A DNA stretch of 64,000 bases from Oscillatoria salina IIICB1 (GTDB taxonomy: Bacteria; Cyanobacteriota; Cyanobacteriia; Cyanobacteriales; SIO1D9): assembly GCF_020144665.1 (NCBI RefSeq), contig NZ_JAAHBQ010000001.1, forward strand, positions 1-64,000, written 5' to 3'. Shown here piece after piece: positions 55,070-63,495 of this stretch (the stretch's first letter is position 1; every line of letters begins with the position of its first letter). Below the pieces are notes generated by a model that searched no databases, was not told the DNA's origin, and was given only the letters and a program-made list of their open reading frames with translations. Both the position numbers and the translations under genes were made by a program.

Positions 55070-56845
55070 TTACCTAGCAAAACTTCGCTCAAATTTCCAA
55101 ATCTGCTCTTGGGGATTCCAAGTAAGAATAACTCGCCGAGACTCAGGAGAAGTTTTCCCATTTTTCAGATAGTAGTTCACCTGATAATCGATGATAGCAT
55201 TTTTGTTATTTTCCTCTATAATTTGCACTGTTTCCAGCTCGGCAAAATCTACTGTTTCCCACCAATTTTTATAAGTAGTATAACCTTCAGGGAAGACTTG
55301 ACGATTGCTTTGAAACTGCGGCGAAAGCCGATGCCAAGCAGTTTGATAATCGCCACTATTAATTAAACTAAATTGCTGTTGAATCGCTTGTTTTGGCGAT
55401 GAGCGATCTCCCAAATTTTCATCATTTAAACTAACTAAATTTGCTGACTGAGGAGATGCGTCTGTAATCCATCTTAAGTTATTTTCATTTTGATATTGTA
55501 AAATATAAGCAGCATTCTCTTGTTCTAATTGAGAAAGTAAATTCACCGGAAATTCTTCTGGAGAATAACGGGGATCGTACCAAGTTTGACTATTAAAATA
55601 AGTTTGTAATTCTTGAGATTGAAACCTCCGCCCATGACGAGCAAAAATTGAATTACGCATGATATCTAATTCAAAAGCAGTTTTACCAACCAGATCGGCA
55701 TCAGTAACTCGTCTTTCAGCTAACCAAACATAGGAACTATCTTGAGTTGGGGAAGGCGCGATCGCTGGGGGATCGTTCTCAATTTCCGCAGGGATTGCAG
55801 GCGTTTCATGAGTTACAATGGGTTCAATAAGTGAATGCTTCTCCTGATTAATTGCCAAAGCAATAATCGCGGCTGCGCCAATCAAACCACTAGCGATTAA
55901 ACCACCAAACATCAAATTACTATTAGGCTTATTTTGAGGAGTTGGTGGCAGAGAAGGAACAGTTTCCGGTATTGGTTTTCGCGTCCCTGGCGAAATCGGA
56001 ATTGTCGGTGTTGTAGCTGCTTTTCGCAACTGCAAAGCTTGTAACATCGCTTGCGCAGTCGGATAGCGATCGCGTGGATGAGACATCACTGCTTTAGTTA
56101 AAATCTCGGCAAAATTCGGACTAACTTGTAAAGCAAATTGCCGCCAAATAACCTCACCAGTTTCGGGATTACTTTCTAACTCCTGGGGCATTTTACCAGT
56201 TAATAAATAAATCGCAGTTAAACCCAAACTATACAGATCGCTAGAATACAAAGGTCGTCCCGCCGCTTGTTCCGAAGGCATAAATCCAGGCGTACCAATA
56301 ATAATACTACTGGTAGCATTTCCTTGAGAATTAACCACAGTTCCCATCGCTTCCCGCACTGCACCAAAATCAATTAGCACAGGTAAACGATCGGCAGCAC
56401 GTAAAATAATATTATCCGGTTTAATATCGCGATGTACGATTCGTTTACTATGAATGTAATCTAAAATCTGTAAACATTTAATTAAAATTTCTTCAACGTA
56501 ACTTTCGCTTAAACTTCCCTGTTTTTTCAACAAATCAGTCAGCGTTTCCCCATCAACAAATTCTTGCACCAAATAAAACTCTCCCCCAGACTCAAAATAA
56601 GCATACAAACGGGGAATTTGCCGATTAGCATCGCCTAACTCTTCTAAAATCGCCGCTTCCCGCGCAAATCGCTCTTTAACTAACTCATACACCTGGGGAT
56701 TGTTATTGATAGGCAAAAGCCGCTTAATCACGCACTTGCGAGCAGAAGGCATTTGAGTATCTTCTGCGAGGAAAGTTTCGCCAAATCCGCCACTTCCCAA
56801 AGTACGGAGAATCCGATAGCGATCGTTTAATAGCTGAGGTATCAT
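55070..56845 (-). CDS. Ser/Thr protein kinase with YARHG and NTF2-like domains
   Basis: 591 residues. Kinase domain: GSGGFGETF at 18-26, K41, HRD 138-140, DFG 159-161, GTPGFMPSEQ. A transmembrane segment (LMFGGLIASGLIGAAAIIALA) follows near 318-338. It differs from its paralogues by an inserted YARHG domain (MRNSIFARHGRRFQSQELQT, then WYDPRYSPEEF), normally found in extracytoplasmic proteins, before the NTF2-like C-terminus (QAIQQQFSLINSGDYQTAWH, NWWETVDFAELE). An ATG at 56881 would add 12 residues; the ATG at 56845 matches the starts of both paralogues (MIPQLLNDRY versus MTLQLLNNRY) and is preferred. Probable sensor of something outside the membrane (inference). Confidence 0.9.
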   Translation of the reverse strand: MIPQLLNDRYRILRTLGSGGFGETFLAEDTQMPSARKCVIKRLLPINNNPQVYELVKERFAREAAILEELGDANRQIPRLYAYFESGGEFYLVQEFVDGETLTDLLKKQGSLSESYVEEILIKCLQILDYIHSKRIVHRDIKPDNIILRAADRLPVLIDFGAVREAMGTVVNSQGNATSSIIIGTPGFMPSEQAAGRPLYSSDLYSLGLTAIYLLTGKMPQELESNPETGEVIWRQFALQVSPNFAEILTKAVMSHPRDRYPTAQAMLQALQLRKAATTPTIPISPGTRKPIPETVPSLPPTPQNKPNSNLMFGGLIASGLIGAAAIIALAINQEKHSLIEPIVTHETPAIPAEIENDPPAIAPSPTQDSSYVWLAERRVTDADLVGKTAFELDIMRNSIFARHGRRFQSQELQTYFNSQTWYDPRYSPEEFPVNLLSQLEQENAAYILQYQNENNLRWITDASPQSANLVSLNDENLGDRSSPKQAIQQQFSLINSGDYQTAWHRLSPQFQSNRQVFPEGYTTYKNWWETVDFAELETVQIIEENNKNAIIDYQVNYYLKNGKTSPESRRVILTWNPQEQIWKFERSFAR

Positions 56846-57031
56846 CGGCTTAAGAGGATATTTTTCTCGAAAATAACACAAAAAAATACCGACTACATCC
56901 TCACTTCTAGCTTTGACTAGCTAAGATAGCTCGAATTCGCTCTTTAAATAAACTTACTGCTGACCTTTGACCAATTCTATCACTTTATGCAAAAAAACAG
57001 TAATTTTAGTAATTTGCAAATGCCAAGAAAA

Positions 57032-58438
57032 TTACAGTCTTTCCACATCATCTAAAAGCCATTCTTCCCTTTGATTATCCCAGATAAAATTAAAACGCAA
57101 ACTTTGATTAATAGTTTTACCACTATTAAGTAAATAACGCAATTCACTATCTACAGTAGCAAAATCTCCACTTTCTCCTACTACGTCTAAATCGAGAATA
57201 TCTACTCGTCTAACTTGCGTCCACCAGTCAGTAAAAGATTTATAACCTTCGGGGTGTTGTTCTGCATCATTTTGTGATTCAGGAGTTCGTAAATCCCACG
57301 CTTCTCGATACTGTTGGTTATTGATTGCTTCGTAGTAATTAATTAATGCACTTTGTGAGGAAGGTTTAGCTACAGGTGAGGGATTTTGTGATTGAATGGG
57401 AGTAGGATTATCTGGAGAATCTGGAACATTTGGAGGAAATAATTCGTCAGAAAATAAAGCAAAAGCAACGACAACTACAACTCCGACAAAACCACCAATA
57501 ATTAAACTACTTATCAATCCTTTATTACTTTTTTGCGGAGAAGGAGAAGGCGATGGAGATGGGGAAAACTTCTGTTGTTGCTGTTGATAACTAATAGTTT
57601 TTTGACTCGATCTAGGCGAACCTTGCAAAGCTGCAAGCATTTCATCAGCAGTGTAATATCTTTCTTTCGGATGAGACATTACAGCCTTATTCAAAACCGC
57701 AGCGAAACTATCACTAATCTGCGGTGCATATTGTTGCCAAATCACCTCTCCAGTTTGCGGATCGCTAGTTAAATCTTGAGGAATTTTTCCAGTCAGTAAA
57801 TAGATTGCAGTTAAGCCCAAACTATACAAATCGCTAGAATATAAAGGTCGTCCTGCTGCCTGTTCCGAAGGCATAAATCCGGGCGTACCAATCACAATTG
57901 AACTGGTATAATTACCTTGAGAAGAAAGAGTAGTTCCCATTGCTTCGCGAACTGCACCAAAATCGATCAATACAGGAACGCGATCGCTAGAACGAATAAT
58001 GATATTATCTGGTTTAATATCCCGGTGGACAATCTGCTGACCGTGAACGTAATCAAGGACAGGTAAAATACTAATTAAAATTTCTTTAACGGTACTTTCG
58101 CTAAGTTTTCCTTGCTTTTGTACCAGTTGAGTAAGAGTATCACCTTCAATCCATTCTTGAACTAAATAAAATTGTCCTCCTTCAGATAAATAAGCATATA
58201 ACTTAGGAATTTGCGAATTTGCTTCACCTAACTTTTCTAAAATTGCTGCTTCTCTAGCAAAACGTTCTTGGACTAACTGATATAATTCCGGATTATTATT
58301 AGCAGGTTTAAGCTGTTTAATCACACAAAGGCGAGAAGAAGGCATTTGGGTATCTTCAGCGAGAAAAGTTTCGCTAAAGCCACCACTTCCCAGAGTACGA
58401 ATAACATGATAGCGATTGTTTAAGAGTTGGAGTGTCAC
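57032..58438 (-). CDS. Ser/Thr protein kinase, membrane-anchored, NTF2-like C-terminus (third paralogue)
   Basis: 468 residues. Catalytic elements: Gly loop GSGGFSETF at 18-26, K41, HRD 138-140, DFG 159-161. A short SPSPSPSPSP linker, one membrane segment (LISSLIIGGFVGVVVVVAFAL) and an NTF2-like domain follow (SALINYYEAINNQQYREAWDLR, DWWTQVRRVDILDLD). The start is GTG at 58438 with GAGGAA 6 nt upstream. It is the first of the kinase group and the closest in domain layout to the 53398 copy. Each kinase gene has its own upstream gap, so they may be separately transcribed. Confidence 0.9.
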   Translation of the reverse strand: MTLQLLNNRYHVIRTLGSGGFSETFLAEDTQMPSSRLCVIKQLKPANNNPELYQLVQERFAREAAILEKLGEANSQIPKLYAYLSEGGQFYLVQEWIEGDTLTQLVQKQGKLSESTVKEILISILPVLDYVHGQQIVHRDIKPDNIIIRSSDRVPVLIDFGAVREAMGTTLSSQGNYTSSIVIGTPGFMPSEQAAGRPLYSSDLYSLGLTAIYLLTGKIPQDLTSDPQTGEVIWQQYAPQISDSFAAVLNKAVMSHPKERYYTADEMLAALQGSPRSSQKTISYQQQQQKFSPSPSPSPSPQKSNKGLISSLIIGGFVGVVVVVAFALFSDELFPPNVPDSPDNPTPIQSQNPSPVAKPSSQSALINYYEAINNQQYREAWDLRTPESQNDAEQHPEGYKSFTDWWTQVRRVDILDLDVVGESGDFATVDSELRYLLNSGKTINQSLRFNFIWDNQREEWLLDDVERL

Positions 58439-58597
58439 AAGCTATTCCTCAATTATGGCGCGATCGCGGATATTAACTAGACTAACGCACCCCCGAAAAG
58501 ATTCTAATTCTTATACTATCCTAACTACTGCCTGTTAAACTTAAATTATTGCTGTCTGTTTAACATAAGTTTCACCCTCACCAGCACAATTAATCCT

Positions 58598-59179
58598 ATG
58601 GTTACGACTTCTTTAATTTTAAATTTAGATGCCGTTCATCTTACTGACGAGCAATTTTATCAGCTTTGCCAAAATAACCGGGATCTCAAATTTGAAAAAA
58701 CTAGCAATGGAGAACTAATTGTTATGCCGCCCACAGGGGGAAATACAGGTAGATATAACCTCAAAATTACTCAACAATTAGCTAACTGGTCGGATCTAGA
58801 TCGAACTGGTGTTGCTTTTGATTCTTCTACAGGTTTTCAACTACCTAACGGTGCATATCGTTCGCCGGATGCGGCTTGGATTTCATTGGCAAAATGGAAC
58901 CGTCTGAGTCCAGAACAACAAGATAAATTTCCCCCAATTTGTCCTGACTTTGTAATCGAATTACGTTCTCCTAGTGATTCCTTGAAATCTCTACAAGAAA
59001 AAATGCAAGAATATCTTGATAATGGCACGCTTTTAGGATGGTTAATTAATCGCCAAAATCGAGAAGTCGAAATTTATAGATTCCGGCAAGCTAAGGAACT
59101 CCTTAACTCGCCAAGAACTTTGTCTGGAGAAGATATCTTACCCAATTTTGTTCTCAATCTTGAAGCAATTTGGCGTTAA
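58598..59179 (+). CDS. Uma2 family (DUF820) restriction-endonuclease-like protein
   Basis: 193 residues. PDAAWISLAKW near 93-103 and FVIELRSPSDSLKSLQEKM near 118-136 give the PD...E-x-R/K core of the PD-(D/E)xK nuclease fold; QEYLDNG then leads to a closing beta strand. Uma2 proteins are expanded in cyanobacteria, and their real substrates are unknown. It ends with a 4-bp tail-to-tail overlap with the GHL10-like gene. No partner toxin or antitoxin is nearby. Confidence 0.9.
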   Translation: MVTTSLILNLDAVHLTDEQFYQLCQNNRDLKFEKTSNGELIVMPPTGGNTGRYNLKITQQLANWSDLDRTGVAFDSSTGFQLPNGAYRSPDAAWISLAKWNRLSPEQQDKFPPICPDFVIELRSPSDSLKSLQEKMQEYLDNGTLLGWLINRQNREVEIYRFRQAKELLNSPRTLSGEDILPNFVLNLEAIWR

Positions 59180-60840
59180 TTATCATTAATCTCTACCACC
59201 GCAGCCTTACCTTGAGTACCATAACGGTTAACCGCAGAAACAGCTACAATTGAAGCATCAGAATCGATAAGATAAGCCGTCTCTATTCTTGGTAAAATTT
59301 CTGTTGTCCACTGCTGTCCTTTTTTCATTTGTACTACCCACAACCAAACGTCTTCTTCCTCTGAAGAACGCCAAGTTAATTTAATTTTTTCACGACGATC
59401 TGGTCTAACTACAACTCCCGCTTCTGTTTCACAAGCAGGAGGAATTTCCCTTCCCCATTCGATCGATGGAGATGAAGAACTATTTGGACAAACTAGAGGT
59501 GCTTGAAACTCTCCTTCCGCAGCTACAATTGGTTGAGCAGGTAGCCGATTTTCCAACCACGGTGAGGCAGGAACTAACGCCGGATTAGCATAAACTTCAT
59601 TCGCTAATTTTGTCGTAATTTCGCCCCGATTTTCGAGCAAACTTTTCATACTAAAATGAATATTTCCCGTTGCTCCTAACTCTTTTCTTGTTTCCTCAAT
59701 TTGCGCAATAATTTCTTCAGCTTGCCAACCTAACTCAGAAGTATTACTAACTCTACCCGTGTAGTTTCCTACCCATAGATGTCTATCTTGGATATTTTGC
59801 TCGCTCCACCAAGATAACAAAACCGGATAACTTTGTTCTGGTTGGTCAATTTTCCAATACAATTGCGGTGCAAAATAATCTACCCAACCATTAGCTAACC
59901 ATTTACGAGAATCAGCATAAAGTTGTTGATAAGCATCTAAACCTTTGATTTGTTCGGGATTTCCTGGTCGCCAAATACCAAAAGGACTAATACCAAATTT
60001 GACCCAAGGTTTTACCGCTTTAATTCCTTCATAAAGACGCTGGACAAACATATTATTATTTTCTCGTCGCCAGTCATCTTTTGTTAATGTACCTCCCGAT
60101 TCCAAATATTTTTGCCAGCTTTCTTCATCCGGAAAATAGCGGTCTGCACCGTAAGGATAAAAATAATCATCGAGGTGAACGCCGTCAATATCGTAGCGGC
60201 GAACTACATCCATAATTACTTTAATTGAATAATCTTGAACTTCCGGTTCTCCCGGATCGAGCCAAAGATATTTACCATGTTCTTTAACTAAATGAGGACG
60301 AGTTTGACTAATATGATTCGCAGAAATTGGTGAAGTGGCTTTCTCGTGATATGCTCGGTATGGGTTGAACCAGGCGTGTAACTCTAAACCTCGCTTATGC
60401 GCCTCCTCTACTGCAAATGCTAGGGGATCGTAGTAGGGAGTAGGCGCTTTTCCCATCTCTCCTGTCAAAGATTCAGACCAAGGTTCGTAGGGAGAGTCGT
60501 AAAGTGCGTCAGCCGCAGGGCGTACTTGAAAAACCACTGCATTTAAGTTAAGTTCGGCGGCGCGATCGAGAATTTCAATTAATTCTGCTTGCTGTTGTTG
60601 GCTGGTTAAACCTGCTTTTGAGGGCCAGTCAATGTTAATGACTGTTGCTACCCAAACGCCACGAAATTCTCTTTCTGGAGGTGGTGGAATAACTTCCGAT
60701 GAGAGAAGAGAAATTTGTTTTGTATCCGATGGTTTGGAAAATAGTTGTGTTGCTTGGTTAACGGCTAAATTAAACAGGATTGAGGTAAAAATTACACTAC
60801 CTGCAACTAAACTACCGAATAAAAAGTTTTTTCTACGCAT
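59176..60840 (-). CDS. GHL10 family glycoside hydrolase-like lipoprotein/secreted protein
   Basis: 554 residues. A short basic start and hydrophobic stretch (LFGSLVAGSVIFTSILFNLAV, residues 7-27) act as signal or anchor, so the body is outside the cytoplasmic membrane. Residues 57-370 are a TIM-barrel of the GHL10/DUF187 type: FRGVWVATVINIDWPSK near 58-74, VFQVRPAADALY near 103-114, LHAWFNPYRA near 153-162, IDGVHLDDYFYPY near 217-229 and WVDYFAPQLYWKID near 318-331 (acidic residues as in GH-A enzymes). A C-terminal Fn3-like beta domain follows (WRSSEEEDVWLWVV). Possibly acts on cell-wall or exopolysaccharide chains; the substrate is not known. Confidence 0.85.
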   Translation of the reverse strand: MRRKNFLFGSLVAGSVIFTSILFNLAVNQATQLFSKPSDTKQISLLSSEVIPPPPEREFRGVWVATVINIDWPSKAGLTSQQQQAELIEILDRAAELNLNAVVFQVRPAADALYDSPYEPWSESLTGEMGKAPTPYYDPLAFAVEEAHKRGLELHAWFNPYRAYHEKATSPISANHISQTRPHLVKEHGKYLWLDPGEPEVQDYSIKVIMDVVRRYDIDGVHLDDYFYPYGADRYFPDEESWQKYLESGGTLTKDDWRRENNNMFVQRLYEGIKAVKPWVKFGISPFGIWRPGNPEQIKGLDAYQQLYADSRKWLANGWVDYFAPQLYWKIDQPEQSYPVLLSWWSEQNIQDRHLWVGNYTGRVSNTSELGWQAEEIIAQIEETRKELGATGNIHFSMKSLLENRGEITTKLANEVYANPALVPASPWLENRLPAQPIVAAEGEFQAPLVCPNSSSSPSIEWGREIPPACETEAGVVVRPDRREKIKLTWRSSEEEDVWLWVVQMKKGQQWTTEILPRIETAYLIDSDASIVAVSAVNRYGTQGKAAVVEINDN

Positions 60841-61159
60841 AAGTATGAATTCCTAAATGTAGGCGATTTCTGGGACTATAACTTTGACTCTGATAAGGTT
60901 TGAGTAGTTTCCCCAAGCAGCTATTCTTTGGTCTGACCAAATTGTAGACAAAAAATTTGCTGCTGGGGATGACACTTGCTAAACTCAAATGCCATAATTA
61001 TGGCAATGTTCGCTATAGTCTGGATGGCACTAAGTTGGTTGTTACTCAGGGAAATCAAACTTTGGTTAGTCAATATGTGACTGCTTGGTATTAATTACTA
61101 AGTTTAAATTTTATATGGTCGGGGCGATCGCGGGGGGATTGCCCCTACTTGTTAATTAA
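60841..61159. other. 319-bp intergenic region with a possible 41-codon relic ORF
   Basis: The gap between the GHL10-like gene and the membrane-protein gene holds one short plus-strand frame at 60969-61094: ATG, then 40 codons ending YVTAWY. The readable part (YSLDGTKLVVTQGNQTLVSQ) looks protein-like, but there is no ribosome-binding site and upstream frames are closed (TAG at 60945). It may be a gene remnant. A hairpin follows at 61121-61145. No tRNA or promoter was found. Confidence 0.35.
61121..61145. terminator. Hairpin after the membrane-protein gene, related to the glmM terminator
   Basis: GGGGCGATC (61121-61129) pairs, with one G-T wobble, with GATTGCCCC (61137-61145). The right arm and flank, ggggggattgcccctact, nearly match ggggggttgcccctact at 51651-51667, so both belong to one dispersed hairpin family. 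Confidence 0.55.
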
Positions 61160-62584
61160 TTAATTGGCTTGTTTGTTTTCGGTATTTTCGACAATTTTTT
61201 CGACTTCTTCCATTGTTTCGGTAGGGTCAGTTTTGGCTGAACTAACCACGTAGTTGAGTTTAATTTCTTCGAGTAAATCGGATAGTAATAATTCTAGTTC
61301 AGCGAGAGTTTCTTTGTTGCGTAGTTCGTTGCGTAAAGCCCGACTGAAATCGTGGGAAAAGCGGTCAAAAAGTTGGCGACCTTCGACATCGGCATAAGAA
61401 GATGCTAACACATCAACTGCTGCTTCTGCTAATTGATTGGCTAAGTTTTCTAGAACTTCGGCTGGTAAATTTCCTAGTCCGGGAACTTTTTGCATTGTCT
61501 GATAAAAATCAGAATCTTGAAAAGCATTCCGCAGGGAATAATGAAGTAATTCTTCTAATTCTGGTTGTACTTTTGGCAAAACTTTGTAAATTGTCAAATT
61601 TAAGATTTTGTCAGTAATTACTTCAATTTCGTTGATCTCGTTGACGGCTTTGTAGGGTTGGGGATATAGTAGCGATCGCGCTAACTCTCCTTGGACTACT
61701 GAGTCTTTGGCTTGATTGATAATTCGCACTAGGACAAATTGGGAAATTCTGTCTGAGAGGTAGGCTGCGGGTTCGTGGGTAATTTGGGCTAAGACTCTTT
61801 CGGTATTGACTAATTTGCTTTTATGTACTTTGACCATGACGGGGATGATTCGCAACCATCGCCAAACTGGAAATAACATGAAAATATCGTACCAGTGTCG
61901 CAACATTGCGTCTAATAAATGAACTTTTGGCTGACGCAAACTCATCAGAAAACTGCGACTTATATATTCAATGGCAAAAAAGCCGACGAAGAAAACATCA
62001 ATGCGCCAAAAATCATCGATAAATTGACCGTAGTCGTCAACGTAACGAAAATAATTAGTGTTAATTGCTGGTCGGATTTTGCTGTCAAAAAAGCTTAATT
62101 CTGATTCTACGCCAGCGCTAGTTAAACGATCGGAATTCCAAAATTGAGTGAAGGCGGTATCATCAGAACGGCTGTTCGTGTGCTGCCGCATCAAGCGTTT
62201 GATTTTCGCAAAAGTAGCAAATTTTCCGGCGGCTAAGAAAGGATTTTCGTCAATCATTTCTGCGCTTAAATAACGCAATTTTTGCAAAATTTGTTCTGTT
62301 TCTGGAGTAAATTCTGGTGCTGTTAATAATTCGGTTTCTAAACGATCGACCGTGTGAAGATAATTTTGAGTAAATTCTTCTGGTTCAATGCCTTTAATGG
62401 GATCGTATACTTGAACGATCGCCGGAACGTGACGCAGATAAAAATCGCGCATTGGCACGTAGGCAATGTTAAATAATACCAAAAGCAAATTGATTACTGC
62501 AATCAGGGCGATCGCCTTTTCCCACCAGGGGATGGTAGCAGCTTGCGATGGAGTTGGGTTGCTGAAAGTTTCAGTATTAGTCAT
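61160..62584 (-). CDS. Unknown membrane protein with a possible voltage-sensor-like segment
   Basis: 474 residues, conserved-looking, no named family recognised. The first membrane span is near 23-43 (KAIALIAVINLLLVLFNIAYV) and a second near 195-215 (IDVFFVGFFAIEYISRSFLMS). Residues 228-252 (LRHWYDIFMLFPVWRWLRII) are amphipathic with regularly spaced Arg. The order F-x-x-E-Y-x-x-R, then W-Y-D, then R-W-L-R-I recalls the S2-S4 part of voltage-sensor domains, but no pore or selectivity motif is present. The C-terminal 220 residues are helical and acidic. Upstream of it are the S4-domain gene and another minus-strand gene (gap 91 bp). Function unknown. Confidence 0.6.
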   Translation of the reverse strand: MTNTETFSNPTPSQAATIPWWEKAIALIAVINLLLVLFNIAYVPMRDFYLRHVPAIVQVYDPIKGIEPEEFTQNYLHTVDRLETELLTAPEFTPETEQILQKLRYLSAEMIDENPFLAAGKFATFAKIKRLMRQHTNSRSDDTAFTQFWNSDRLTSAGVESELSFFDSKIRPAINTNYFRYVDDYGQFIDDFWRIDVFFVGFFAIEYISRSFLMSLRQPKVHLLDAMLRHWYDIFMLFPVWRWLRIIPVMVKVHKSKLVNTERVLAQITHEPAAYLSDRISQFVLVRIINQAKDSVVQGELARSLLYPQPYKAVNEINEIEVITDKILNLTIYKVLPKVQPELEELLHYSLRNAFQDSDFYQTMQKVPGLGNLPAEVLENLANQLAEAAVDVLASSYADVEGRQLFDRFSHDFSRALRNELRNKETLAELELLLSDLLEEIKLNYVVSSAKTDPTETMEEVEKIVENTENKQAN

Positions 62585-62675
62585 AATCTATCGGTGAGCG
62601 AGCAACTTGCGCTATTTGTTTATTTTCCCATGCTCGATCGCTCTTTTTCCCCAAAAAGCCGATCTGCATTTTTGC

Positions 62676-63455
62676 CTACATATAGCGGGTTAATTGCACT
62701 CGATAGCGTTCTTTTTTGGTTATCGAAACTTCGCCAACTTCTAAGCGTCCTTTTCCACGTACGGAAATTAAATCTCCCGATCGCACATTATGACTTTCTT
62801 TGGTTACTTCTTTCCAATTCACTCGCACGTCACCAGAGGAAATTAGATTTCCCATTTTACTACGTGACATTCCAAAACCTGCGGATGCGATCGCGTCTAA
62901 GCGCATGGAAGCTTCCACTGTCGTCATTTCTTTCTTTTTCGGGGGACGTACTTTTAATTCGCCGATTTCAATCGGTTGTACTTTCACCGGAACCGATCGC
63001 ACTTGAGTTAAATTAGTTTGTAGAAATTCTCCCAATTCGGGAACGACAATGACTTGCGCTCCTCTTTCCCCTAAAACCACAATATCGCCAACTTTCTCCC
63101 GAACTACCCCAGTCCCCAAAATTGCACCGAGAAAGTCGCGATGAGTAGCAGGATCGAAGAGAAAATTACCTGCTATATCCAAAGCTACCAGATCCACCTG
63201 CGATCGCTCTAAAGGTAATTCTTCGCGCACTAAAGCCACTCGTTGTCGTTCCGCTTGCGGATAACCTCCCCATTCACAAATCTTGACTTCTGTCAAGGCT
63301 TTAAATTGTCCTTGAACTTCCGCCAACTCTGGTGGTGCGAGAAAATCCGTTAATACCACTTCCCAAGTTTTAATTGCTTGTTCCGCTTTATCAATAACGC
63401 GAGCAACAGTTTCGCGATTTTCAACTCCTTTTAAAATTTCTTCTCTGGGTAACAT
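62676..63455 (-). CDS. Photosystem II S4 domain protein
   Basis: 259 residues. The N-terminal part (1-175) has no named motif but is typical of the cyanobacterial/plant 'PS II S4' family. The S4 RNA-binding domain lies at about 182-245: SMRLDAIASAGFGMSRSKMG then ISSGDVRVNWKEV and GDLISVRGKGRLEVGEV. The protein ends with a basic strand. Members are related to YlmH-type RNA-binding proteins; a role in photosystem II biogenesis or ribosome-associated RNA binding is suggested by the family name only. It lies 40 bp downstream of the truncated gene at the right edge. Confidence 0.9.
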   Translation of the reverse strand: MLPREEILKGVENRETVARVIDKAEQAIKTWEVVLTDFLAPPELAEVQGQFKALTEVKICEWGGYPQAERQRVALVREELPLERSQVDLVALDIAGNFLFDPATHRDFLGAILGTGVVREKVGDIVVLGERGAQVIVVPELGEFLQTNLTQVRSVPVKVQPIEIGELKVRPPKKKEMTTVEASMRLDAIASAGFGMSRSKMGNLISSGDVRVNWKEVTKESHNVRSGDLISVRGKGRLEVGEVSITKKERYRVQLTRYM

Positions 63456-63495
63456 TTGCTAACAGGTAATTAATGATTATTAAAAGTAGCTATAA

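Noticed and set aside
62543-63016. Plus-strand open frame of 157 codons
   Set aside because: It is antisense to the S4-domain gene and the membrane-protein start; no motif.
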